Part shown: positions 33,015 to 41,119 of the stretch, one piece after another | Layout of the letters: each line of letters opens with the position of its first letter | Numbering within the stretch: position 1 is the first letter of the stretch | NCBI GenBank assembly: GCA_944325555.1 | Contig: CALVAN010000018.1 | Span: 1-43,678, forward strand | Reading direction: 5' to 3' | Source of the DNA: Candidatus Gastranaerophilales bacterium | Lineage (GTDB): Bacteria > Cyanobacteriota > Vampirovibrionia > Gastranaerophilales > Gastranaerophilaceae | Length of the DNA stretch: 43,678 nucleotides | Position numbers and translations under genes: made by a program | The notes under the pieces: model-generated | Database searches by the model: none | The model's input: the letters and a program-made list of their open reading frames with translations, nothing else | What the model was told of the DNA's origin: nothing

Positions 33015-33896
33015 CTCTTGAGAAATCTTGCTTACTGCAGCATCAACACTAGAAAAAGTCGGAATTAATGTATCCAAAAAAGCGTCAGATAATGCCTCTC
33101 TTACAGATTCTGATATTTTAACAAGCATGAAGGTTCCGCCCTTTTCATTACACATTTTGTACAAAGTTGTAAAAATATTTGTGTACTCATCATCAAATAT
33201 TTTTACATTTTCCATATTGAAAATTATATTGACTTGGCCGGTATAAAGGCTTGTTGTAACATCTTTTAATAGCATATCAATATGTTTTTGACCGTTAAAT
33301 TTATTGATTGTATAACAGCAAATATCATTGTTGATTGAATATTTAAAGAAATTTTCATGCTGCTTTGAAGTAAGAGAAGATGTAATATATTTTAATATCT
33401 GATCATGCCAATTGCTGCTTTTAGGAACAAATTCATCAATACCTCTTTTGTAGCAACGTTCTATTAAATCCTTGTCATCAGTTCCCGACATAACGATAAT
33501 TTTATTTGTTCTTTTAGCATCTCTGAGTTTAATACACTCATCAATAAGTTCAATACCGTCGTCAGCGTCAGGCAGAAACAAGTCTATAACGATATAATCG
33601 TACTTTTTCTTTTTTAACTCAGCCAGTGCCTCAGCCTTAGTTCTGGCAACCGTTGGCACAATACCGACTTTTTTAAGCAACTGGTTAAATTGATAAATAG
33701 ACAGCTCCATATCATCTATAATTAAAATATTAAACTCAGCCGGTAATGTTAAAGACTCGGCAGAAGAAAAAGATAACAACTTGCGTTCAACAGCAATAAG
33801 AGCTTTTGTAATATCATCAGAAGTTACATTAAGCAAATCAATTTCTATACCTGCCATATCAAAAAGCTTTTTTAGCTGTTCAAGATTTATATCCAT
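33009..33896 (-). CDS. Response-regulator receiver protein with C-terminal STAS-like domain
   Basis: A 295-residue protein. About 50 helical N-terminal residues precede a receiver domain (about 54-175) with acidic pair Asp61/Asp62, phospho-acceptor Asp105 (IVIDLFLPD), Ser137 (VMSGTD) and Lys159 (VPKSS). The rest (about 190-295) has a STAS/anti-anti-sigma pattern: GQVNIIFNMENVKIFDDEYT, then CNEKGGTFMLVKISESVREAL. The usual phosphorylated Ser after the D-S pair is replaced (FDDEY), so it cannot be regulated like SpoIIAA. It has no DNA-binding domain. It probably relays a phosphorylation signal by protein contact. It is the last gene of the trmD run, 35 nt after trmD. Confidence 0.75.
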   Translation of the reverse strand: MDINLEQLKKLFDMAGIEIDLLNVTSDDITKALIAVERKLLSFSSAESLTLPAEFNILIIDDMELSIYQFNQLLKKVGIVPTVARTKAEALAELKKKKYDYIVIDLFLPDADDGIELIDECIKLRDAKRTNKIIVMSGTDDKDLIERCYKRGIDEFVPKSSNWHDQILKYITSSLTSKQHENFFKYSINNDICCYTINKFNGQKHIDMLLKDVTTSLYTGQVNIIFNMENVKIFDDEYTNIFTTLYKMCNEKGGTFMLVKISESVREALSDAFLDTLIPTFSSVDAAVSKISQEL

Positions 33897-33931
33897 TGCA
33901 TAAGACCTATCTAACTATCTATTAAATATTA

Positions 33932-34672
33932 CTATTTAAACTCTGAAATTACCTCATTCAAAAGTTTTAAATCTGTCTTATCAGTACAATTTTTTATAAA
34001 TGCATCAAACAAATCTTTCCGTTTTTTATATGTAGCAACAAATTGTTGTTTTCTTCTCCACAATGCAATTTCTGCATGGTTACCGTTTAATAGCACATCA
34101 GGAACATTGTATCCGTTATATTCTCTTGGCTTTGTATATTGAGGATGTTCAAGCAAACCATCGGAAAAAGAATCAAAATGTGCGGAATCAATTTTTCCCA
34201 AAAAGCCATCTATATTTCTTGATACAGAGTCTATAATACACATAGCAGGCAGTTCACCGCCTGTCAGAACAAAATCGCCTATCGATACTTCTCTTGCTTT
34301 GGTATAAAGCTTAATACGCTCATCAAAGCCTTCATAATGACCGCAAATTAAAATAATATGATTTTTTTTTGCCAGCTCAACACTCATTTGCTGATTAAAA
34401 GTTTTCCCCTGAGGGGAAAGAATTAACACCTCGGTATCAGGAGTCTTTTCGACAGAATCAAAACAATCAAAATATGGCTGACACATTAAAACCATACCTG
34501 CACCACCGCCATAGGGAGTATCATCTACTTTTTTATGTTTATCCTTAGTATAATCACGGGGGTTTATAGCATTTACACTGATAAGGCCAGACTCAATACC
34601 TCTTGCAACAATACTATGCGAACAAGCTTGATTTATCATATCAGGGAATAATGTCAGAACATCAAATTTCAT
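33932..34672 (-). CDS. trmD: tRNA (guanine37-N1)-methyltransferase TrmD
   Basis: Methylates G37 next to the anticodon of tRNAs reading CNN/CGG-type codons and prevents +1 frameshifting. The 246-residue SPOUT enzyme starts MKFDVLTLFPDMI and has YGGGAGMVLM, the SAM-knot segments ILICGHYEGFDERI and SIGDFVLTGGELPAM, and GLLEHPQYTKPREYNG. It has full length and all motifs. It overlaps rimM by 4 bases (ATGA), the usual rimM-trmD order; rpsP and rplS, often in the same operon, are not adjacent. Confidence 0.97.
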   Translation of the reverse strand: MKFDVLTLFPDMINQACSHSIVARGIESGLISVNAINPRDYTKDKHKKVDDTPYGGGAGMVLMCQPYFDCFDSVEKTPDTEVLILSPQGKTFNQQMSVELAKKNHIILICGHYEGFDERIKLYTKAREVSIGDFVLTGGELPAMCIIDSVSRNIDGFLGKIDSAHFDSFSDGLLEHPQYTKPREYNGYNVPDVLLNGNHAEIALWRRKQQFVATYKKRKDLFDAFIKNCTDKTDLKLLNEVISEFK

Positions 34673-35208
34673 TGCTGATTACCTTGTGTCGTAAACAATG
34701 ACTCAATACCTTCAAGCATATTAATAACTATTTTCCCGTTATCAATATCCACAACTGGTACCCACTCTTTAACAAACGGAACCATAAATTTCAAACCGTT
34801 GGTCTTTTCAATTTCAAGGAGATTTGACGCTTTATTTTCGCCGACTCCGCTTACAATACCTATTTTTTCGCCATTTGTATCATATGCGATCAAGCCTGAT
34901 AATTCTGAAATCAAAAACTCATCAGCTTCCAATCCCGATTTTAAAGTTGCTTCATCTATATGAACAAGCAAACCTTTAATAGCCATAACGTCATTAATAG
35001 AGTTAATCTGCTTAAATTTAATGATGGCAAAATTCTTATGAAACCTTACGGATTCCACATCATAAGCAATTTTTTCATCATTTTGAAAAATAAAAACCTT
35101 TTTTAAAGTTTTTAAAAGAGCCTCTTTACCGGCACTAAACCCCACTTTGACTTCGCCTTTAATGCCATGAAAGTTAAGTATTTTGCCGATAGAAATTAAT
35201 TTGCCCAT
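34669..35208 (-). CDS. rimM: Ribosome maturation factor RimM
   Basis: Assists 30S head assembly through binding S19. The 179-residue protein starts ISIGKILNFHGIKGEVKV, the typical N-terminal barrel motif with G-x-HG-x-G. The PRC-barrel C-terminal domain contains FMVPFVKEWVPVVDIDNGKI, the conserved VPF/V-x2-VD segment. The length is normal. It lies 5 nt after the zinc-ribbon/duplicated-domain gene and is coupled to trmD. Confidence 0.95.
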   Translation of the reverse strand: MGKLISIGKILNFHGIKGEVKVGFSAGKEALLKTLKKVFIFQNDEKIAYDVESVRFHKNFAIIKFKQINSINDVMAIKGLLVHIDEATLKSGLEADEFLISELSGLIAYDTNGEKIGIVSGVGENKASNLLEIEKTNGLKFMVPFVKEWVPVVDIDNGKIVINMLEGIESLFTTQGNQQ

Positions 35209-35213
35209 ATCAA

Positions 35214-36275
35214 TTATTCAGTCTTTTCTTCAGCAGACTCGGTAGCTTTTTTTCTTCCTCTTTTTTTAGGCTTTTCTTCGACATCTGCTTCCTGAGCAGG
35301 TTCAGCAGCAGGAGCTTCCTGTTTTGGTGCCTGTTTAAATTCAGCAGGTGCATCCTCACGTTCAGGATTCCATCTGTCTAAACCAAGTTGTTTTCTGATT
35401 AAACCAATGCCGACGTGCACACGCCATTCATCAATTTTGAGTTGACTTGCGATAATTTTGTGACAGCCGATAGGAGGCAAAGGCAACAATGGTTCATAAA
35501 GCATTTTAATCGCCGCCAACTGATCCGGAGAAACGGCAAGTTTACGTTTCGGGAACGGCAACTTAGGCAGCATAAGCTTTTGTCTTACAAGATTTATGCC
35601 AAAAAATACCTTTCTTGCCTCAAGACCGATTTGTTCTCCGATAACTTCATGTGCATCCGGGTTTGGCAGAGGGAGCATCTTTTTGTACAATTCTTCAATT
35701 TGAAGTAATTGTTCTTTGTTAACCAACAACTGTTTTGGCGGTCTATTTTGCGGTCTTGAAGGTCTTCTTCCGCCCATTGGAGGTCTGCCGCCTTGAGGAC
35801 GCTGAGGTCTTTGATACCCGCCTTGAGGACGGCTGTATCCGCCTTGCTGTGGTCTTTGATAGCCACCTTGATTATAGCCTCTTTGACCGCCATCTCTATC
35901 ATATGGACGTCTTTGATAGCCACCTTGCTGAGGTCTTTGATACCCGCTTTGAGGACGGCTGTATCCGCTGTGTTGAGGTCTTTGATATCCGCCTTGGTTA
36001 TAGCCCTGATTATAACCTCTTTGATTATCGTATCTCGGACGATCCTGCTGATATGGTCTTTGATAAGAATTATCAGTAGAATATCCGCCTGCACTATAAG
36101 CAGCAGGTCTTTCATAAGATGAGTTATGTTCCTGATTTTGAGAATTTTCACCCAGATCAGAACCAGTTTCTGAATCAGGTTTTTTATCAGGATATAAACA
36201 ATTTGGACAAATTACCCTTTTAGGGTTTTTTGTTTCGAATTCCGCTCCACATTTAGTACACTTATTTACATACAT
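35214..36275 (-). CDS. Zinc-ribbon, Gln/Gly/Tyr/Arg-repeat protein with a duplicated C-terminal domain
   Basis: A 353-residue protein in four parts. First, a Cys4 zinc ribbon at 6-26 (CTKC...CPNC). Second, a disordered stretch of about 100 residues (about 75-175) made of GGYQRP/GYSRP/GYNQ repeats, typical of RNA-binding or phase-separating tails. Third, two tandem copies of a domain of about 60 residues (about 185-245 and 247-307), both with the plan Q-L-x-x-I-x-x-LY-x-x-(M/L)LPLP-x(4-5)-H-x-(V/I)I. Last, a Lys/Arg-rich end with KKRGRKK. I do not know the duplicated domain. Position directly before rimM-trmD and the basic, repeat-rich composition suggest an RNA or ribosome role, which is inference. 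Confidence 0.7.
   Translation of the reverse strand: MYVNKCTKCGAEFETKNPKRVICPNCLYPDKKPDSETGSDLGENSQNQEHNSSYERPAAYSAGGYSTDNSYQRPYQQDRPRYDNQRGYNQGYNQGGYQRPQHSGYSRPQSGYQRPQQGGYQRRPYDRDGGQRGYNQGGYQRPQQGGYSRPQGGYQRPQRPQGGRPPMGGRRPSRPQNRPPKQLLVNKEQLLQIEELYKKMLPLPNPDAHEVIGEQIGLEARKVFFGINLVRQKLMLPKLPFPKRKLAVSPDQLAAIKMLYEPLLPLPPIGCHKIIASQLKIDEWRVHVGIGLIRKQLGLDRWNPEREDAPAEFKQAPKQEAPAAEPAQEADVEEKPKKRGRKKATESAEEKTE
35795..36065 (-). repeat. Degenerate tandem repeats coding for GGYQRP-type units
   Basis: Short in-frame repeats in the gene at 35214-36275, with recurring sense-strand phrases such as GGCTATCAAAGACC and TATCAAAGACC. Near-identical longer blocks occur at about 35801-35850 and 35925-35970. These repeats also keep other frames open, which explains the long shadow frames here. 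Such a tract is prone to slippage and length variation between strains. Confidence 0.75.
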
Positions 36276-36610
36276 TTTTGACTACCCTTTGAAGTAAAAG
36301 GCGAAAGGCTATTAAAAATTTTAGCTCCTCGACATCTTATTAATTAAAAATTCTAATATCTTATAATATTCTATACGCAAACATAATATTAGGCAAGCTT
36401 TTTTATTTTTTTATATAGTCAACTGCCCCCGACAACTCATTAAACAGGCGCAATAAATAAGTACAATATTGGCTATACAACAAGGGCACCGGCAACAAGT
36501 GACGGGGGCACTTGAGCAAAATTATAGCTTATGAGACCTCACTACCTCTGCTAATTGTTATCACAAATCCGGATATCCTCGGGTACAAGCGAGGTTCCTC
36601 TCAAACAAAA
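36276..36610 (-). ncRNA. Structured 335-nt intergenic region, candidate RNA or leader
   Basis: No gene is evident. The strongest structure is a 13-position stem, TCAA-C-TGCCCCCG (36419-36431) with CGGGGGCA-C-TTGA (36503-36515), broken by one mismatch. An alternative hairpin CAAGTG (36496-36501)/CACTTG (36509-36514) puts the G-rich strand (36503-36508) in its loop, from where it could pair with CCCCCG at 36426-36431 as a pseudoknot. A further hairpin CCTCG (36577-36581)/CGAGG (36590-36594) is extended by GGA/TCC. The region is clearly less AT-rich than its surroundings. Strand is assumed from the flanking genes. I could not match it to tmRNA, SRP RNA, RNase P RNA or a known riboswitch. Confidence 0.45.
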
Positions 36611-37057
36611 TTAATCAGCAGACTTATTTAAAACAAAAGTCACAGGACCGTCATTAACTAGCGAAACATCCATCATAGCAGCAAAAACGCCTGTTTTTAC
36701 TTTTAATTTAGTTTGTTCTAACCTCTTAACGAACTGTTCGTACATATTCTTTGCAACATCAGGTTTTTCCGCATTATCAAAACTCGGACGTGTTCCCTTT
36801 TTACAATCAGCCGCAAGCGTAAATTGAGAAACCACAAGAATTTCTCCGTTTACATCAGCTATAGATTTGTTCATTTTGCCATCTTCATCTTCAAAAAATC
36901 TAAGAGATAGTATTTTTTTAACAAACCAATCAAGGCACTCCTGTGTATCGCCTTTTTCTACGCAAAAAAGAATCAGCATGCCGGCTTCTATTGAAGAAAA
37001 AAGTTCATTATCAATAGTCACAGAGGCTTTTTTTACTCTTTGGATAACAGCTTTCAT
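36611..37057 (-). CDS. dtd: D-aminoacyl-tRNA deacylase
   Basis: Removes D-amino acids wrongly attached to tRNA. The 148-residue protein starts MKAVIQRVKKASVTID and has the two family motifs: SQFTLAAD (usually SQFTLYAD, with the catalytic Thr) and NDGPVTFVL (the Gly-Pro chiral-proofreading motif). The Tyr-to-Ala change in SQFTL-x-AD is minor. The length is normal. Its ATG overlaps the stop of the Maf-like gene by 4 bases, so it is translationally coupled to a flagellar modification gene. Confidence 0.95.
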   Translation of the reverse strand: MKAVIQRVKKASVTIDNELFSSIEAGMLILFCVEKGDTQECLDWFVKKILSLRFFEDEDGKMNKSIADVNGEILVVSQFTLAADCKKGTRPSFDNAEKPDVAKNMYEQFVKRLEQTKLKVKTGVFAAMMDVSLVNDGPVTFVLNKSAD

Positions 37058-39000
37058 AAATTATTTTCCAATTCATTTAATGTATCTTCAAGTGAGTTAA
37101 TTGTAACATTTAAACGCCAGACGCCGTATCTAAAGTAATCATAATATGCGAAAGCGAGCTGTTTAAGGGTTGTAAAATCGTTTAAGACAGGATTTTCCCG
37201 CATAATATAAGCTACAACATTATACTCTTTCACCATAAGCATTTTTATTATCCTGTGTTTGAGCATATAACAGTTAACAGCATCTGCATATACCTTGGCA
37301 TATTTTTCGGTAATGTTTTTCAATATCTTCTCGGTAAGCTCAGCTTCATTGGTTAACAAGACCTTTTTCAACTCATCTCTTGCAGGGAGCATAATATTGA
37401 AAAGCTTTTTCATCACTTTAATATCCTGCGATATATTTTTCTTTACTTTATTTATATCAAAGCCTGATGTTTGTGTTGTATTATAAAAGGCCTTCATTGC
37501 CGTATTTCTGTCAAATGAAGGAGAAACATATTTTTTTATTGCATCTTCGAGCGGCAGCGTGTCAAACCCCTGTATTAGAGCCCCGCCGACAGAAGCATTA
37601 ACAAGAGTTCTTTGATTCTTATATCTTGCCGCAAAATCCTGCAGATAATCAATAAAAAGAGAATAAACGGCATCAGTCGGTAACAAATTTGAATTTTGAC
37701 CTTCTACAGTTACAAGATTAGCATTCAATTTTTCCAAACGATTTTTAACTGCCTCTGTTTTTTTCTCTTCATCCCAGTTAACGGAAGCACAATAGGCATT
37801 CTTGAATTTTTCAAAATCTTTTACACAAATCCGGTATTTTTGTAGGGTATCGTCAAAAATACACTCTAAATCCTCAAACTTGGAACCTTTGGAGTAACAA
37901 TCGCCGTCACTGTACGCAAGATCTTGTCCCAGCAAAATAATAGGGTTACACCCCAGATAATATGCACAATACAAGGCATGGTAGGCAACGGTACCTTTTG
38001 TTTCAAAATCGACAAACGGCTCTTCTGCCATTTCCAAGAACCATCTTGCATCATCATTTTCTAAAGAATTAGTTATAAATTTTTCTTTAAAAGGTACATC
38101 CAAATAAGACGGCTCACTAAACTGCTCGCATATAAAAGAAACATCATTTGCAAAAGGCAAATTATAGTGCTGCAAGGTTTTAACCTTTTCTATAACATTA
38201 GCAAAATCAGGAGTAATCCCATTTTTATACAATGTTCCTAAAGCAGTACCAACACAAAATATTACAGCACTATCACGGTATTTTTTAACTATATCAAGAT
38301 TTTTACTCAATGAAGGGCCTGCAGATGCAATAATTGCAGGTACTCCTTTTAAAGAGTCTTTGTAATCAACCAGTTTTTTAAGATTATACTTTTCCGCAAG
38401 TCTTTTCAAAGTTGATGAAAAGAATAGTCTGGAATTATTCACCTGAAAATCGTAATTATGCTCTATAAGTATAATTTCTCTTTTTAACCAAGCTGATATC
38501 TCGTTAAAATCACGCCCGTTTGCTTTGTAATAATCCAGAAATGAAAAAGTAGCGTTTGATTTGTATCTGTATAAGGAATATAGCAAATTTTGCAGTTCGT
38601 TTTTATCCGACGCAAAAAATAGTCTGCCTGTTTTAAAATTTTGTGACAAATCCACAACCGAAAGTACAAAAGCCAGTGTTTGAACATCCGGCTCGTAAAC
38701 AATAACTTTACCTTTTAAAGACTGAATAAATTCATCAGGCAAATACCCGAGTCCAATTCCGTAGATTATATGCAAAGTTCCGTAGTCATTGTGAGGAACC
38801 GAAGCTGCTATGTCTTTTGCTTCAGTTACGGCACCCGTTAACGAGTGTACAGGTATCGAGTCAATTAACAGATTGTATTCTCCGGCAAGGTTTGTATCGA
38901 TGGCAATATTTTTATCTGCTTCTATCTCCAATAACTTATCCGCCAAAGTTTTATTATCTTTAGCAATAAATTTGCAATTGTTTTGTAAAATCTCCGACAT
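37054..39000 (-). CDS. Maf/DUF115 motility-associated glycosylation protein
   Basis: A 648-residue protein of the DUF115 group (6-hydroxymethylpterin pyrophosphokinase MptE-like). Motility-associated factors of this group transfer nonulosonic acids such as pseudaminic or legionaminic acid to flagellin. The core has PAIIASAGPSLSKNLDIVKK at about 219-238, FCVGTALGTLYKNGITPDFA, and GCNPIILLGQDLAYSDGDCY with YSKGS. These are the conserved G-PS, GTAL/PD and GxDLA segments. The N-terminal about 200 residues match the Maf N-terminal domain and the C-terminus is helical. No sugar-synthesis gene (neu/pse) is in the window. The presence of fliD and fliS fits a flagellin-modifying role. Confidence 0.8.
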   Translation of the reverse strand: MSEILQNNCKFIAKDNKTLADKLLEIEADKNIAIDTNLAGEYNLLIDSIPVHSLTGAVTEAKDIAASVPHNDYGTLHIIYGIGLGYLPDEFIQSLKGKVIVYEPDVQTLAFVLSVVDLSQNFKTGRLFFASDKNELQNLLYSLYRYKSNATFSFLDYYKANGRDFNEISAWLKREIILIEHNYDFQVNNSRLFFSSTLKRLAEKYNLKKLVDYKDSLKGVPAIIASAGPSLSKNLDIVKKYRDSAVIFCVGTALGTLYKNGITPDFANVIEKVKTLQHYNLPFANDVSFICEQFSEPSYLDVPFKEKFITNSLENDDARWFLEMAEEPFVDFETKGTVAYHALYCAYYLGCNPIILLGQDLAYSDGDCYSKGSKFEDLECIFDDTLQKYRICVKDFEKFKNAYCASVNWDEEKKTEAVKNRLEKLNANLVTVEGQNSNLLPTDAVYSLFIDYLQDFAARYKNQRTLVNASVGGALIQGFDTLPLEDAIKKYVSPSFDRNTAMKAFYNTTQTSGFDINKVKKNISQDIKVMKKLFNIMLPARDELKKVLLTNEAELTEKILKNITEKYAKVYADAVNCYMLKHRIIKMLMVKEYNVVAYIMRENPVLNDFTTLKQLAFAYYDYFRYGVWRLNVTINSLEDTLNELENNL

Positions 39001-39171
39001 ACAGACCTCTTTGCCTTTTAATATAAGTATTATAGCAAAATGTATAAAAAATGTTTTTTTAAATTAACCACATGGTCTAATTAAATTTAACCCTGAGGCC
39101 AATAACTTTTATCGATAAAATCCCTAAAATAAAATAGTAAACTAATAAATTTAACTTACGGGGAAGAGATA

Positions 39172-39957
39172 TTGGGGATAAAATATAAAAGTGTGGTACA
39201 GGGACTTGATGCCTTTGTTATTAAACCGCAAAATTACCAAAGAACTGAAGCATATAAGGCATTTGTAAAAGCAGACGCTCTTAGACTTACAAATCATTTC
39301 AGAGAATCCATAAAACACTATCTTTCTGCATTAATGCTTGACAGAAACAATTATCGTGTTTACAAAGGTCTTGGTATTTCTTATAAAGCGGAAAAAGACT
39401 ACGACAAAGCCGTAAAATATCTTGAACAGGCAAGAGCAATGTCTTACTTTTCCCCTGATATACACTATGAACTCGGGCTATGTTATATGCTGACAGGCCA
39501 ATTTTGTGATGCTATAAAATGTTTTCACCATACAATTTCTCTTGACAGAAACAATCTTAATGCACAGGTTCAGCTTGGTGTTGCGCATGAGTGCATAGAA
39601 GAATATGATATGGCGATACTGATATATCACACTATTATAGAGAACAATCCTTCATATATGAGTGCATACAATCATCTTTCAGCTTTATATATGAACATAG
39701 GCGACTTTAAAGCGGCAGGCAATGTGTTTTCTCAACTGTTAAAGATTAACCCTGCTTTTAACAAGGCTTATCTGGGGCTTGCAATATGTTTTGATAAAAT
39801 GTCACACAAAACACGTGCACTGCATTATTACAAAATGTTCTTAGACAAAAAACCGCACTCACACCACGGAGAAAAAATCAGAAGAAGAATTGATAAACTA
39901 ACACGCCAAAAAGAAGCATCAGCAGAAAGCAGAGCTTTAGCAATAGTTAATGACTAA
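39172..39957 (+). CDS. TPR protein (261 aa)
   Basis: A soluble protein with about six TPR units from residue 18 on, for example NNYRVYKGLGISYKAEKDYD and YFSPDIHYELGLCYMLTGQF. The C-terminal tail is basic (KIRRRIDKLTRQKE). The start is TTG at 39172, supported by GGGGAAGAG at good spacing; the next in-frame ATG is far into the domain. The last four bases overlap the end of the convergent gene at 39954. The partner is unknown. Confidence 0.8.
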   Translation: MGIKYKSVVQGLDAFVIKPQNYQRTEAYKAFVKADALRLTNHFRESIKHYLSALMLDRNNYRVYKGLGISYKAEKDYDKAVKYLEQARAMSYFSPDIHYELGLCYMLTGQFCDAIKCFHHTISLDRNNLNAQVQLGVAHECIEEYDMAILIYHTIIENNPSYMSAYNHLSALYMNIGDFKAAGNVFSQLLKINPAFNKAYLGLAICFDKMSHKTRALHYYKMFLDKKPHSHHGEKIRRRIDKLTRQKEASAESRALAIVND

Positions 39958-41111
39958 TCGTCTTTGGCTTCTGAGGAGTCTATACCCATTTGCTCAAAAA
40001 ACTTTCTGTTATTTTCTTCAATAATTTTTTGATCAACTGCTTTTTTCTTATTATACAGTGCGTCAACCGCATTTTTACATTTATTCAAATAATCATCAAA
40101 AGATTTAAAATCAACGGTTACGCCTTTTTCTTTGTACTCTTCATTATAAAAATCCATAAGCTTCACATATTCATTTGCTGCATTTTTTTCGCAATCTTTT
40201 ATAAGAGAGTCATAAGCAGCTTCTATATCATTTTTTGATGGATTGCTTGGTTTATCATTATTGTAATCTTCAATGAACTTGTTTACACTGTTGCTATACT
40301 GTCCGTAGCGGTCAATATCTTTAATAATAGAATCAGCAGACTGCTGTAAATGTTCAACAGAAGTCAGAGTTTTCATAAGCGACTGCGTCGGATGCTGAAC
40401 TTCTTTGCCGGCTTCTTTAAAAGTGCGGAGCATCATAAAAATTTCCGGCATAGGCATAAGCAGTGCATAAGCAGCAGCCTGATAACGAGATTCATTAACT
40501 TTATGCAATTTCTCCTTTAAAGGTAAATCAGAGGCATTAAGAGTTTTTTCATTATTGTATTTTTCGATATTTGCAGAAACCTCTTTGTATTTACGAGCCA
40601 GAGGTTTTATTTTTTCCGCTTCGGGATTATTGTTAAAAAGCAGATTTTGCGTGTTTTTCAAAGTATTCTGTATATCTATTGAACTGTAACAATCACCTTT
40701 CATGGTATTTTTCAAATTGTTAAAACGGCTCAAATTCCGTTTATAAGCGTCATAGCGGGAAATCATCGGAGTGAAGAATTCACTTTTCTCAACCTGCGAT
40801 AAATCCTGCAAATCAACTTTTCTTGAAATAAAAGTCATCTCCTGCTCGGAAGCATTGCTGATAACAGAATTTGCATCATTATTAATATCAATCAAAGCCT
40901 GATAAGTAGCTTTGTTTTCATTAACAAAAGGCATAATCTGATTGTTTATAGTGTTTTCAAGATTATCATATGAGTCCTGCAAAAAATTACCGCTAAAGCT
41001 GACCGTATCTTTTTGCAAAGTGTTGTTTACATTTACAACGGGGATAGAAACCCTGTTACTGTTTAAATTTTTCTTGTGTATCAACTGAATAGATAACGGC
41101 AGTATTCTCAT
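39954..41111 (-). CDS. Coiled-coil protein (385 aa), unknown function
   Basis: A mostly helical, hydrophilic protein with long coiled-coil stretches (for example about 60-110, 150-200 and 255-370). The N-terminus holds the phrase LQKDTVSFSGNFLQ, a short DxVSFxG-type tag. Similar tags recur at the start of many otherwise unrelated proteins in gut Melainabacteria, as far as I recall. There is no signal peptide or catalytic motif. One hydrophobic stretch (AAYALLMPMPEIFMML, about 216-231) might contact membrane. It lies 8 nt after rlmN on the same strand. Confidence 0.65.
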   Translation of the reverse strand: MRILPLSIQLIHKKNLNSNRVSIPVVNVNNTLQKDTVSFSGNFLQDSYDNLENTINNQIMPFVNENKATYQALIDINNDANSVISNASEQEMTFISRKVDLQDLSQVEKSEFFTPMISRYDAYKRNLSRFNNLKNTMKGDCYSSIDIQNTLKNTQNLLFNNNPEAEKIKPLARKYKEVSANIEKYNNEKTLNASDLPLKEKLHKVNESRYQAAAYALLMPMPEIFMMLRTFKEAGKEVQHPTQSLMKTLTSVEHLQQSADSIIKDIDRYGQYSNSVNKFIEDYNNDKPSNPSKNDIEAAYDSLIKDCEKNAANEYVKLMDFYNEEYKEKGVTVDFKSFDDYLNKCKNAVDALYNKKKAVDQKIIEENNRKFFEQMGIDSSEAKDD

Positions 41112-41119
41112 AATTCAAC

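Noticed and set aside
35795-36065. CRISPR-like regular repeats
   Set aside because: The repeats are short, in frame, irregularly spaced and code for GGYQRP units; there are no unique spacers of constant length and no cas gene.
35594-36151. Long alternative frame (185 codons) inside the zinc-ribbon/repeat protein gene
   Set aside because: It exists because the GGYQRP repeats keep several frames open. It is Ile/Lys/Asp-rich with no domain, and the other frame has the zinc ribbon and duplicated domain.
36530-36600. tRNA-like look of the GC-rich stretch in the dtd intergenic region
   Set aside because: No T-arm GTTC-A/G-A box, no 7-bp acceptor pairing and no anticodon arm of correct size on either strand.
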